Source: a virus. Taken from it: 45,797 nt of DNA. Positions 1 to 7,308 of the stretch are shown here, one piece after another. The stretch spans positions 12,885 through 58,681 of IMG/VR virus record IMGVR_UViG_3300030102_006349. The stretch is one strand, 5' to 3'. The notes beneath the pieces were generated by a model. That model had not been told where the DNA came from and made no database searches. It saw only the letters and a list, made by a program, of their open reading frames with translations. Position numbers and translations under genes: made by a program. Positions within the stretch are counted from its first letter, which is position 1. Each line of letters starts with the position of its first letter.

Positions 1-705
1 AATGCTCAAGAAACTTACACTGCAAGATACACTATGGAAACTGTGGCTCTTGCCTTCGCGATTACTGAGGAAGCGGTGGAAGATAACCTGTATGACAGAT
101 TGTCAAGCAGATACACAAAAGCATTAGCTAGAAGTATGGCAAATACTAAGCAAGTTAAAGCAGTTAATCCTTTGGTTAACGGCTTTGGAGGTGGATTCAC
201 TTCTGGTGATGGTGTTAATTTATTTAGCACATCTCACCCAACAATTGCTGGTACTGTGTCTAATACTTTAGCTGTAGCAGCGGACTTAAACGAAACTTCG
301 TTAGAGCAGTCGTTAATTGACATTGCGGCTCTTACTGATGAAAGAGGTTTAAAGATCGCAGCAAAAGCAACAAAAATGATTGTTCCTTCTGCGCTACAGT
401 TCCAAGCGGAAAGATTGATGAAATCAGAAGGCAGAACTCAAACTGCTGATAATGATATCAACGCAATCAGATCAATGGGAATGGTTCCTCAAGGTTACAG
501 AGTGAACAATTTCTTAACTGATCCTAACGCGTTCTTCCTTATCACTGATGTTCCAAACGGAATGAAACATTTCGTTAGAACACCAATCAAAACTGCTATG
601 GAAGGTGACTTCGATACTGGAAACTTAAGATTCAAAGCTAGAGAAAGATACCAATTTGGTGTATCTGACTTTAGAGGAATTTTCGGTTCTCCTGGAATCA
701 GTTAA
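1..705 (+). CDS. major capsid protein, 5' truncated by window edge
   Basis: The reading frame is open from base 1 to a TAA at 705, giving 235 visible residues; the true start lies before the window. The visible part has the look of the C-terminal two thirds of an HK97-fold major head protein: a helical segment (ALARSMANTKQ), a loop rich in Gly and Ser (GFGGGFTSGDGVNL), a long central helix region and a beta-rich end (VRTPIKTAMEGDFDTGN, RYQFGVSDFRGIFG). A strong hairpin follows directly, as expected for a highly expressed head gene. Assignment rests on sequence character and on the head-completion genes downstream. I am confident it is structural and fairly confident it is the main capsid protein. 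Confidence 0.8.
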   Translation, partial: NAQETYTARYTMETVALAFAITEEAVEDNLYDRLSSRYTKALARSMANTKQVKAVNPLVNGFGGGFTSGDGVNLFSTSHPTIAGTVSNTLAVAADLNETSLEQSLIDIAALTDERGLKIAAKATKMIVPSALQFQAERLMKSEGRTQTADNDINAIRSMGMVPQGYRVNNFLTDPNAFFLITDVPNGMKHFVRTPIKTAMEGDFDTGNLRFKARERYQFGVSDFRGIFGSPGIS

Positions 706-714
706 TAGATAATT

Positions 715-741
715 TTGAGGCGGAACATAGTTCCGCCTCAA
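715..741 (+). terminator. hairpin terminator after the capsid gene
   Basis: An 11-bp perfect inverted repeat, TTGAGGCGGAA and TTCCGCCTCAA, with a 5-nt loop (726-730), starts 9 nt after the capsid stop codon. The tail downstream is AT-rich rather than a pure T run, so it may be a strong pause or mRNA-stabilising hairpin as well as a terminator. Confidence 0.75.
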
Positions 742-765
742 TTAATAAATAAGAAAGAAAAACTC

Positions 766-1023
766 ATGAAAAAACTTCTCATTAACATCTGGGCTTACGA
801 CCATCATGCTAAATTTACTGTATTTGCTGAGGATAATGCTAAAAGCGTAGAAGATGCTATACTTGACAAACTAGGAGATAAGAGTATAAAATGGGAAGAT
901 CTTGGAGTTAGTTATGACAACAAGACCAACAGAATAACTTTTGAAGAGGTTATAGATGATACAAGACCTATACAAACAAAAAAGGTCCTTGGAGTTGAAG
1001 TGGGAACAGGAGCATCTATCTAA
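766..1023 (+). CDS. small hypothetical protein
   Basis: 85 residues from ATG 766. An upstream in-frame extension to 715 would run through the terminator hairpin, so the ATG after AAGAAAG is preferred. The protein is acidic with alternating beta and helix character (MKKLLINIWAYDHHAKFTV, then a SVEDAILDKLGD helix). No known domain is recognised. Its last 68 bases are shared, in another frame, with the next gene, which has its own Shine-Dalgarno sequence. The position after the capsid gene suggests a small head-related or accessory product. Confidence 0.6.
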   Translation: MKKLLINIWAYDHHAKFTVFAEDNAKSVEDAILDKLGDKSIKWEDLGVSYDNKTNRITFEEVIDDTRPIQTKKVLGVEVGTGASI

Positions 1024-1165
1024 TGGTAGATATACTCTTGAGATGGTCAGAATTGATGACAAAGTTAGAGAAGTTATCACAAAGATCAAGCTGGAAGAAG
1101 CAGCTATTGCTCACAGGCAAAATACCATTGATGGTGCCGCTCCACAAGTTTCAGTAGCTACTTAA
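956..1165 (+). CDS. small helical charged hypothetical protein, overlapping its neighbour
   Basis: 69 residues, starting at an ATG directly after an in-frame TAG (TAGATG) and preceded by GAAGAGG at a good ribosome-binding distance. The product is strongly helical and charged (VRIDDKVREVITKIKLEEAA), with a short flexible end. It overlaps the upstream gene by 68 nt in a different frame. The composition in this frame looks like a genuine phage protein in both the overlap and the unique part. Function unknown; it could be a head-assembly helper. Confidence 0.65.
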   Translation: MIQDLYKQKRSLELKWEQEHLSNGRYTLEMVRIDDKVREVITKIKLEEAAIAHRQNTIDGAAPQVSVAT

Positions 1166-1214
1166 TAAAAAAGCTACATCGTTGGAAAAAATCCACTCCA
1201 CATTACAGGCTCTC

Positions 1215-1243
1215 TTGCACTCTACTCAAATGTAGTATACAAT
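1215..1243 (+). promoter_or_regulatory. sigma70-like promoter for the head/tail genes
   Basis: TTGCAC (1215-1220), a 17-nt spacer and TACAAT (1238-1243) form a near-consensus promoter about 95 nt before the next gene. It lies in the 172-nt gap 1166-1337, which has no gene. A small stem-loop (GTCTA 1286-1290 with TAGAGAC 1297-1303) follows in the leader. Confidence 0.55.
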
Positions 1244-1337
1244 TAATTAACTATACATTTATATGTTTGATATGGGTTGCGTATAGTCTAACGGCCTAGA
1301 GACCATATTAACACTAACTAGGAAAAGGAGATAAATT

Positions 1338-1847
1338 ATGGCTACAACTACGTTTACGGGACCGATAAGATCGGGAACGATATTAAACACAACAGGAACT
1401 ACACTTGGAACTGACGTAAGAAACGTTGGTGCCGTTCCTACTATAGCGGTTGCTTCTACTGTGATGACTCACGCTACGACTACTGCTACAGCGACAGGAT
1501 TGATCATTCCTAAATACTCTCAAATCACGAGAGTGTTTATGTTAATTGAACAATTATTTGCTAACTCAAGTACAACAACTATTTCTTTTGGAGATGGTGC
1601 TGACAACGCTGTTGACATCACTGCAGCAGCAAACGTTGCGGCTTCAGCAATTGGTCCAATTGAAATGACACAATCTGCAACTAACAGATGGCAAGTTGGT
1701 TCACAGGATATCGAACTTTATGGTATTACTGTTGCTAACTCTGCAACTGCTGGTCAAGCTAGAGTGTTTGTAGAATACTTACAAAACTGGACTGGAACTG
1801 CTGCTAATAGTGGTAACAGAAACCCGTTAACACCAAGTAACTACTAA
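1338..1847 (+). CDS. virion structural protein, possible head decoration protein
   Basis: 169 residues, Ala/Thr-rich with almost no charge in the first 60 residues (MATTTFTGPIRSGTILNTTG), typical of beta-rich phage surface proteins. The second half has alternating hydrophobic strands (YSQITRVFMLIEQLF, QARVFVEYLQNW). A strong ribosome site, AAAAGGAG, precedes ATG 1338, it has its own promoter at 1215-1243, and a UUCG terminator follows, so it is probably made in large amounts. The place after the capsid gene and before head-completion genes fits a decoration protein. No specific family was recognised. Confidence 0.6.
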   Translation: MATTTFTGPIRSGTILNTTGTTLGTDVRNVGAVPTIAVASTVMTHATTTATATGLIIPKYSQITRVFMLIEQLFANSSTTTISFGDGADNAVDITAAANVAASAIGPIEMTQSATNRWQVGSQDIELYGITVANSATAGQARVFVEYLQNWTGTAANSGNRNPLTPSNY

Positions 1848-1858
1848 TAAATAATTAT

Positions 1859-1878
1859 TGTGGGGCTTCGGCCCCACA
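1859..1878 (+). terminator. UUCG-tetraloop terminator
   Basis: GTGGGGC (1860-1866), loop TTCG and GCCCCAC (1871-1877), extended by one T-A pair, followed by ATAAATTTT. A stable CUUCGG-type stem with a T-containing tail, immediately after the 169-residue structural gene. Confidence 0.85.
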
Positions 1879-1898
1879 TAAATTTTAAGGAGAAAAAT

Positions 1899-2198
1899 AT
1901 GACAACATATTCAGCTATAGATGGAGTAGCAACTAATGTGACGACAGAAACTAAAACTATCCAAACGGGAAGAACTAGAGTGTACGGTGTGCATGTATCT
2001 GGTCCCAACCAAGCTGGTGTTTTAGACATTAAAGATGGCTCAACGTCCAAAGTAAAATTAAATAAAGGTGCTCATATTCATGATATGACAATTAATTTTC
2101 CTGTACCAATTTTATTTAAGACTAACGTTAATACTGCTTTTACTACAGAACAGATTACAGCTATCACTGTGTTTCATAGTGGCGGCGACAATTCGTAG
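1899..2198 (+). CDS. small virion structural protein
   Basis: 99 residues from ATG 1899, chosen because AAGGAG lies just upstream; a longer in-frame start would lie inside the terminator hairpin. The protein is beta-rich and Thr/Val-rich (VTTETKTIQTGRTRVYGVHV, LDIKDGSTSKVKL), resembling small head or tail decoration domains. It sits between a likely decoration protein and the head-completion gene. No named family is claimed. Confidence 0.6.
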   Translation: MTTYSAIDGVATNVTTETKTIQTGRTRVYGVHVSGPNQAGVLDIKDGSTSKVKLNKGAHIHDMTINFPVPILFKTNVNTAFTTEQITAITVFHSGGDNS

Positions 2199-2206
2199 GA
2201 GTTTAA

Positions 2207-3148
2207 ATGGCCAACGTTACTTCAGGCACTACAACGTTTGACAAGACGTTTAAGATTGATGAGATAATTGAAGAGTCTTACAATAGACTCGGTCAATTTG
2301 ACATGAGCGGTTATAATTTAAAAACTGCCAGAAGATCTTTAAACATAATGTTTCAAGAATGGGGCAATAGAGGACTGCATTTTTGGGAAGTAGCAAACAC
2401 TAATATTACTTTAGTAGATGGTCAAAACGAATACAAAATTTTTAGAGCAACATCTGACGGAAATTCAAACGGAGTTACTACCACTTTAACTGCCGCTATT
2501 ACCACTACTTCTCAAACCACAGGTATTACAATAGCTTCTAAAAATCGTATGCCTGATTCTGGAACCATAAATGTAGGATCTGAAAATATTTCTTACACAG
2601 GATTTAGTTCTTTAGAATTAACTGGAGTAACTCGAGGAGTCAACGGAACAACTGCAGCCACTCACTCGAACGGAGCTGCTGTTACTAATTTTGTAAATCA
2701 AGCTACAGAAATTTTAGAGATGTCGTATAGAAATTCTTCTAACGTAGATTCTCCATTAGAAAAAATTAACAGATCTCAATTTCAAGCTCTTTCAAATAAA
2801 TCTGCTACAGGACAACCTTCTCAATATTTTGTTCAAAGATTTATTGATCATGTTTTAATAACTTTATATTTAACTCCAGGTTCAACAGAAAATGGAAATG
2901 TAATAAATTTTTATTATGAAAAAAGAATTCAAGATGCAGGGGACTATACAAATGCAACAGATGTTCCTTACAGATTTGTGCCTTGTATGGTAGCTGGTTT
3001 AACGTATTATCTTTCTATGAAATATGCACAACCAAGAATACAAGAATTAAAATTAATTTATGAGGATGAATTGGCTAGAGCTCTAGAAGAAGATGGTTCT
3101 TCTGCTAGTGTTTACATTTCACCTAAAACTTATTATCCGAGTATATAA
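2207..3148 (+). CDS. P22 gp4-like head-to-tail accessory (head completion) protein
   Basis: 313 residues. The first 60 residues are helical and carry the pattern of P22 gp4-type tail accessory factors: DEIIEESYNRLG, then ARRSLNIMFQEWGNRGLHFW. The C-terminal part (YEKRIQDAGDYTNA, YRFVPCMVAGLTYYLSMKYA) is also typical. Such proteins bind under the portal and seal packaged DNA. Residues about 93-162 are a Thr/Gly-rich insertion ending in LTGVTRGVNGTTAATHSNGA that resembles a segment of the next gene, suggesting a shared beta domain. The start follows TAGGAG. Family assignment is from memory of the pattern, not a search. Confidence 0.72.
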   Translation: MANVTSGTTTFDKTFKIDEIIEESYNRLGQFDMSGYNLKTARRSLNIMFQEWGNRGLHFWEVANTNITLVDGQNEYKIFRATSDGNSNGVTTTLTAAITTTSQTTGITIASKNRMPDSGTINVGSENISYTGFSSLELTGVTRGVNGTTAATHSNGAAVTNFVNQATEILEMSYRNSSNVDSPLEKINRSQFQALSNKSATGQPSQYFVQRFIDHVLITLYLTPGSTENGNVINFYYEKRIQDAGDYTNATDVPYRFVPCMVAGLTYYLSMKYAQPRIQELKLIYEDELARALEEDGSSASVYISPKTYYPSI

Positions 3149-3150
3149 TT

Positions 3151-3948
3151 ATGGGAAATTTATCAAAAGGAAAATACGCATTATTTATTTCAGACCGATC
3201 AGGTCTTGCTTATCCATATAGTGAAATGGTTAAAGAATGGAATGGTGCAAGAGTTCATACTTCAGAGTATGAACCAAAACAACCACAATTAGAACCTAAA
3301 CCATATACTGCTGATCCTCAAGGATTACCACATCCAAGACCAGCAAGAACAGAATTTCCAACTACAGATTTTTTACCAGATAATCCTTTTACAATGACTG
3401 CTGCATCAACTCAAGTTTCAGTAAGTTTTCCTTTTAGTGATTATCGAACAGGAGACTTTATAAGATTTTACGATGTAAAATCACCAGTGGGTGGAGTTGC
3501 AATTTCTACATTACAATTACAGACAACTTTAAATGGTGATATTACTGCAACAGACAATTCAATTACTTTAACAGATTCTTCTGCGTTTCCAAGCCAAGGT
3601 TATATTATGATTGAAAAAATAAATGCAGTTTCAGGTTTATTTGAAAATGAAACTATTTTTTATAATGGTAATGCAGGAAACGTTTTATCGAATTGTGTTC
3701 GAGGAACAGCTGCTCCTTTTCGAGGACAGACTCCCAAAAACACACCCGCAAGTGCACACTCTAATGGAGCGAAAATCTACGGAGCTTATTCCGTGACAAT
3801 GGTTCCAACAGTAGTACCACAAGCGGGTCAACCTTCAACTGTTACACAAAATAACAGTTTTACTTTTAATTTAATTAGTGCTGCAAGCAGCACAGAAACA
3901 GGAGGCGGGTTCCAATGTTTAGCTGGACCTGTAAATGATAGAGCATGA
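3151..3948 (+). CDS. structural protein with degenerate zinc-ribbon-like N-terminus
   Basis: 265 residues. The N-terminus (GKYALFISDRSGLAYPYSEM, KEWNGARVHTSEYEPKQPQL) follows a common phage pattern in which a CDRCG zinc ribbon occurs; here the cysteines are absent, so metal binding is unlikely. Residues about 125-211 match the insertion domain of the preceding gene (ETIFYNG, CVRGTAAPF, SAHSNGAKIYG). It begins 2 nt after the gp4-like gene and overlaps the adaptor gene by 4 nt, so it is probably part of the neck or tail. Specific role unknown. Confidence 0.6.
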   Translation: MGNLSKGKYALFISDRSGLAYPYSEMVKEWNGARVHTSEYEPKQPQLEPKPYTADPQGLPHPRPARTEFPTTDFLPDNPFTMTAASTQVSVSFPFSDYRTGDFIRFYDVKSPVGGVAISTLQLQTTLNGDITATDNSITLTDSSAFPSQGYIMIEKINAVSGLFENETIFYNGNAGNVLSNCVRGTAAPFRGQTPKNTPASAHSNGAKIYGAYSVTMVPTVVPQAGQPSTVTQNNSFTFNLISAASSTETGGGFQCLAGPVNDRA

Positions 3949-4598
3949 CATACGATGAATTAAAAACAAAAATAAGAGACTACACAGAAGTAAATGCAAA
4001 TGTTTTTACAGATACAATTTTAAATGGTTTTATTAGTGATGCTGAGTTTAGAATTTTAAGAGAAGTAGATTCTGATAATAATCGAAGATATGCAACGGCT
4101 AATTTGGTTCTTAACACTCGATTTATAGATACACCCGATAACCTATTGATAGTCAGGTCTGCTCAGATAATAGATTCTGATGGTACATCTTCAGCGGACA
4201 ACAGAGATTTCTTACAATTTAGAGATACTAACTTTATGTCTGAGTATAATCCCAAAGGAGAGACTGGAGTCCCTAAATATTACAGCTATTGGGATGATAA
4301 CACTCTAGTGTTTGCTCCTACACCAGATGCGACTTACACTATTCAATTAAATTATATCTTGAAACCCGATGGATTATCTAGTACAACTCCAACTACATAC
4401 CTAAGTCAAAAATTTCCCAATGGCTTATTGTATGCTTGCCTAGTAGAGGCTTATGGTTTCTTAAAAGGGCCCATTGACATGCTTCAATTATATGATAAAA
4501 AATATCAAGAGGCTGTTAAAGGATTCTCGATTGAACAAATGGGAAGACGAAGACGGGATGAATACCAAAGTGGTGTTCCTCGAATAGGAAAACAATAG
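3945..4598 (+). CDS. phage adaptor protein (SU10/phiEco32 adaptor-like)
   Basis: 217 residues, starting MTYDELKTKIRDYTEV, with ISDAEFRILREVDSDNNRRY and later NGLLYACLVEAYGFLKGP. This is the arrangement of adaptor proteins that form a ring under the portal in phages with short tails: an N-terminal helical bundle, a beta-rich middle (DNLLIVRSAQIIDSDG) and a C-terminal helix. It overlaps the upstream gene by 4 nt (ATGA). Together with the gp4-like gene it makes the head-tail connector. The family name is recalled from pattern similarity. Confidence 0.7.
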   Translation: MTYDELKTKIRDYTEVNANVFTDTILNGFISDAEFRILREVDSDNNRRYATANLVLNTRFIDTPDNLLIVRSAQIIDSDGTSSADNRDFLQFRDTNFMSEYNPKGETGVPKYYSYWDDNTLVFAPTPDATYTIQLNYILKPDGLSSTTPTTYLSQKFPNGLLYACLVEAYGFLKGPIDMLQLYDKKYQEAVKGFSIEQMGRRRRDEYQSGVPRIGKQ

Positions 4599-4608
4599 GA
4601 GATAAATT

Positions 4609-5049
4609 ATGGCAATAACACAAGCAATTTGTAATTCATTTAAAAAACAGCTTTTAGAAGCTGACATGAATTTCAAACAAACTGGTGGTGATGTTTTTAA
4701 ATTAGCTCTTTACATTTCTACAGCAACTCTAAATTCAGCTACAACATCTTTCACAACTTCCGGTCAAGTTGGAAACAGCGGTCAATATACTTCTGGTGGT
4801 GGAAAATTAGTTAACGGAGCTACTTCAATGACAGCAGGTGTGGCTAGAGTAGACTTCGGTGACAGATCTTTCACTGGTGTTACACTAACTGCTAGAGGAG
4901 CAATGATTTATAATACATCATCTGATACTACTAACGCATCAGTTTGTATTTTAGATTTCGGAAGTGATAAAACAGCTACATCAGGAACTTTCACAATTCA
5001 GTTTCCAGCGCCAACATCAACAGCAGCGATTCTAAGAATCTCTGGTTAA
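4609..5049 (+). CDS. conserved phage structural protein
   Basis: 146 residues, low in charge, beginning MAITQAICNSFKKQLLEADM and continuing with Ser/Thr/Gly-rich beta segments (DVFKLALYISTATLN, GARGAM-like turns, CILDFGSDKTATSGTFTIQF). This resembles a phage structural family found beside tail-fibre genes, which I cannot name. A ribosome site, TAGGAG, lies 7 nt before the ATG. It lies between the adaptor and tail-fibre genes and is likely a neck or tail component. No catalytic motif is visible. Confidence 0.6.
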   Translation: MAITQAICNSFKKQLLEADMNFKQTGGDVFKLALYISTATLNSATTSFTTSGQVGNSGQYTSGGGKLVNGATSMTAGVARVDFGDRSFTGVTLTARGAMIYNTSSDTTNASVCILDFGSDKTATSGTFTIQFPAPTSTAAILRISG

Positions 5050-5050
5050 T

Positions 5051-5065
5051 AGGAGGTAAACTCCT
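5051..5065 (+). promoter_or_regulatory. ribosome-binding site inside a small hairpin
   Basis: AGGAG (5051-5055), a GTAAA loop and CTCCT (5061-5065) form a 5-bp perfect stem immediately before ATG 5066. The stem contains the Shine-Dalgarno sequence, so initiation could be restrained until ribosomes translating the upstream gene open it. Confidence 0.5.
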
Positions 5066-6160
5066 ATGAGTACAGGTGCATGGGGCCAGGTAACCTGGGG
5101 TTACGCTAAATGGGGTGAGTTAGGTGACGCAACTGTGTCTCCTAATAATACAAACCTATCGGCTACAGTTACTTTAGGTACCGGAACTCAAGAAGGTGAA
5201 ATAAATGATGGATGGTCCCGACAAGCTTGGGGAGCAAATGGTTGGGGTATTGCTGGCACATTAGTTACTAATAGTAATGCGCTTTCTGCAAATTTAAATT
5301 CCGTAACAGCTACTACTGAAATAAATACTGGATGGGGATCTGATACTTGGGGAACTGAGTTATGGGGATCTTCTGGATTAAGAATTCCTATTACCAACAC
5401 TAATTTATCAATGACAGCCGCTGAAGGATCAAGCGGTATAACTTTTAATGGTGATTCTAATTTAACTCTTACCGGACTACCTTTAACTTCATCTCTTAAC
5501 GATGTAGAGGCCTTTTCTCTTTTTGTAGCGACACCAACTGGATTTGAGTTAGGAATGCAGTTGTCATATGATCCTGAAATAGTATCTCCTGCATCTTTCC
5601 CTCTTACAATGTCTCAAGGTACAGCTAACCTTGATGCTAACACTATAGTAGAAGTAACCAGCACTTCTGTTGGTTATTGGGGATACAAATCTGCTTGGGG
5701 TAATTTTGCTTGGGGTAATGGTGTAACTGAAACTCTAGCGATGTCTATGCTAGAAAACTTTAGTGGAGTAGACCCAGCACCAGATGTTTCTTTAACAGGA
5801 AATGCAGTTGCCGCGGCTCTAGCTCAAACAACGAATACACTTGGTCCAAATAACTTTAACATTATAGGAGACGCTAACGCTCCAGTAACCAATGTAGCCA
5901 ACAATTTATCTATGGCTATTACTACAGGAAACGCTGAACTAGAAGCGTTAACTCCAGTAGATGTAACAGGATTCACATTAACAGGTACTTTAAGTGGTCC
6001 TGCTGAAGTAATAGGAGATGCAAACACATTCCCAACAGGATTTGCATTGACAAATAGCTTAGGAACAGCTACAAATGTGTTGATTTGGAACGAAGTTAAT
6101 ACTGGCACAGCACCAGTTGATCCTCCAGGTTGGCAGGAAGTTTCAACCAATGCTGCATAA
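5066..6160 (+). CDS. tryptophan-triad repeat tail protein
   Basis: 364 residues, acidic and beta-rich. It has four W-rich modules with near-equal spacing: W6/W11/W16, W50/W55/W60, W90/W95/W100 and W205/W211/W216, for example WGQVTWGYAKWG. Between them are Asn/Thr/Leu-rich stretches (NTNLSMTAAEGSS, NSNALSANLNSV) like phage fibre repeats. The same W-x4-W-x4-W module recurs once in the nozzle protein encoded from 13121, so the two may touch or share a fold. Its ribosome site is in a hairpin. It is likely a tail or fibre component; no enzyme motif is seen. Confidence 0.6.
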   Translation: MSTGAWGQVTWGYAKWGELGDATVSPNNTNLSATVTLGTGTQEGEINDGWSRQAWGANGWGIAGTLVTNSNALSANLNSVTATTEINTGWGSDTWGTELWGSSGLRIPITNTNLSMTAAEGSSGITFNGDSNLTLTGLPLTSSLNDVEAFSLFVATPTGFELGMQLSYDPEIVSPASFPLTMSQGTANLDANTIVEVTSTSVGYWGYKSAWGNFAWGNGVTETLAMSMLENFSGVDPAPDVSLTGNAVAAALAQTTNTLGPNNFNIIGDANAPVTNVANNLSMAITTGNAELEALTPVDVTGFTLTGTLSGPAEVIGDANTFPTGFALTNSLGTATNVLIWNEVNTGTAPVDPPGWQEVSTNAA

Positions 6161-6196
6161 TTATAGTTTGACACTATAACAAAATTTTAATAAATT
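6161..6196 (+). promoter_or_regulatory. hairpin plus possible promoter before the tail-fibre gene
   Basis: TTATAGT (6161-6167) and ACTATAA (6173-6179) form a 7-bp stem right after the upstream stop. A TTGACA (6168-6173) overlaps the loop, with TAAATT (6191-6196) after 17 nt, giving a moderate sigma70-like promoter directed at ATG 6219. AT-rich sequence makes a chance match possible. Confidence 0.4.
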
Positions 6197-6218
6197 AAGT
6201 AAATCGGAGAATAAAAAT

Positions 6219-7289
6219 ATGGCGAATTCAACATCAGCTAGTTTAAAACTTACAGTACAAGCTACTGGAGAAAATTCAGGAACTTGGGGACAAATTACCA
6301 ATACCAACTTATTAATTTTAGAACAAGCAATTGGTGGATATGATGCCGTTGCTATTACTACTGGAGCCACTTTAACTTTTACAAATGGTGCCTTATCAAA
6401 TGGTAAAAACCAAGTATTAAAATTAACAGGCACAATCGGCGGAGCCGTTAACGTAACTATTCCAGATGGAATTGAAAAAACTTTCGTAGTTGACAATGCC
6501 ACTACTGGATCTCACACGGTAACTTTTAAAACTTCTTCAGGAACTGGAGTAACTTGGGCAGCAGCCGATAAAGGTACTAAAATGATTTATTCTGATGGTA
6601 CTAACGTTGTCGACACAGCATTCACAGATTTATCATCTGATTATTCACCACAACTTTCAGCAGACTTAGATACAAATAGTCAAAATATTATTATTGATGA
6701 CGCTCACAATATTCAAGACGAAAACGGAAATGAACAATTAGTTTTCCAAACAACCGGTTCAGCTGTAAATGAATTTGAATTAACAAACGCAGCTACAGGT
6801 GGTGCACCTCAAATTGCAGTCACTGGCGGTGATAGTAATATTGATATGAACATAACTCCAAAAGGAGTGGGTAGAGCAACTTTTAATGGTCAAGGTAAAA
6901 TTCAAAGTGTTGCAGAAAAAGTTACAAACAACGCTTCTGCAGCTACCGGCACAGTAAACTATGATGTGCTTACTCAAGCAGTTTTAAACGATACTTCAAA
7001 CGCTGCAGGTAACTGGACTCTAAATATTAGAGGTGATGGATCTAATTCTTTAGATTCAATCATGGACACAGGTGAGTCAATAACTATCGCTCATTTGGTA
7101 CCACAAGGCGGTTCTGCTTATTACAATAGTGCAGTAACTATTGACGGCAGTGCAGTCACACCAGAGTGGCAAGGTGGATCAGCACCTGACGCCGGTAATG
7201 CAAGTTCGATTGATGTATACAGCTATACAATTATTAAAACTGGTTCTGCTACGTTTACAACGTTAGCTTCTCAGACTCAGTTTGCATAA
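6219..7289 (+). CDS. tail fibre-like protein
   Basis: 356 residues. The opening, SLKLTVQATGENSGTWGQIT then NLLILEQAIGGYDAV, is the start of a marine-phage tail-fibre family known to me from pelagic phages and cyanophages. The body is Thr/Asn/Gly-rich with beta repeats (TGATLTFTNGALSNG, TGSHTVTFKTSSGTG) and a C-terminal half that could be a receptor-facing or chaperone-like domain. CGGAG lies upstream of the start. It likely contacts the host surface or bridges to the glycine-rich protein encoded next. Confidence 0.7.
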   Translation: MANSTSASLKLTVQATGENSGTWGQITNTNLLILEQAIGGYDAVAITTGATLTFTNGALSNGKNQVLKLTGTIGGAVNVTIPDGIEKTFVVDNATTGSHTVTFKTSSGTGVTWAAADKGTKMIYSDGTNVVDTAFTDLSSDYSPQLSADLDTNSQNIIIDDAHNIQDENGNEQLVFQTTGSAVNEFELTNAATGGAPQIAVTGGDSNIDMNITPKGVGRATFNGQGKIQSVAEKVTNNASAATGTVNYDVLTQAVLNDTSNAAGNWTLNIRGDGSNSLDSIMDTGESITIAHLVPQGGSAYYNSAVTIDGSAVTPEWQGGSAPDAGNASSIDVYSYTIIKTGSATFTTLASQTQFA

Positions 7290-7308
7290 TAGGAGGAAAT
7301 AAAAAACA

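Noticed and set aside
715-765. Extended start of the 85-residue protein
   Set aside because: The extra 17 codons would translate the terminator hairpin and lack a ribosome site.
1023-1157. 44-codon frame from ATG 1023
   Set aside because: It fits the end of the previous gene, but the frame from 956 has a ribosome site and protein-like sequence through the same bases, so this one is likely a shadow.
1266-1337. Complete tRNA gene
   Set aside because: Only a D-arm-like stretch is visible; no anticodon arm or T-arm (GTTCRA) or CCA end follows.
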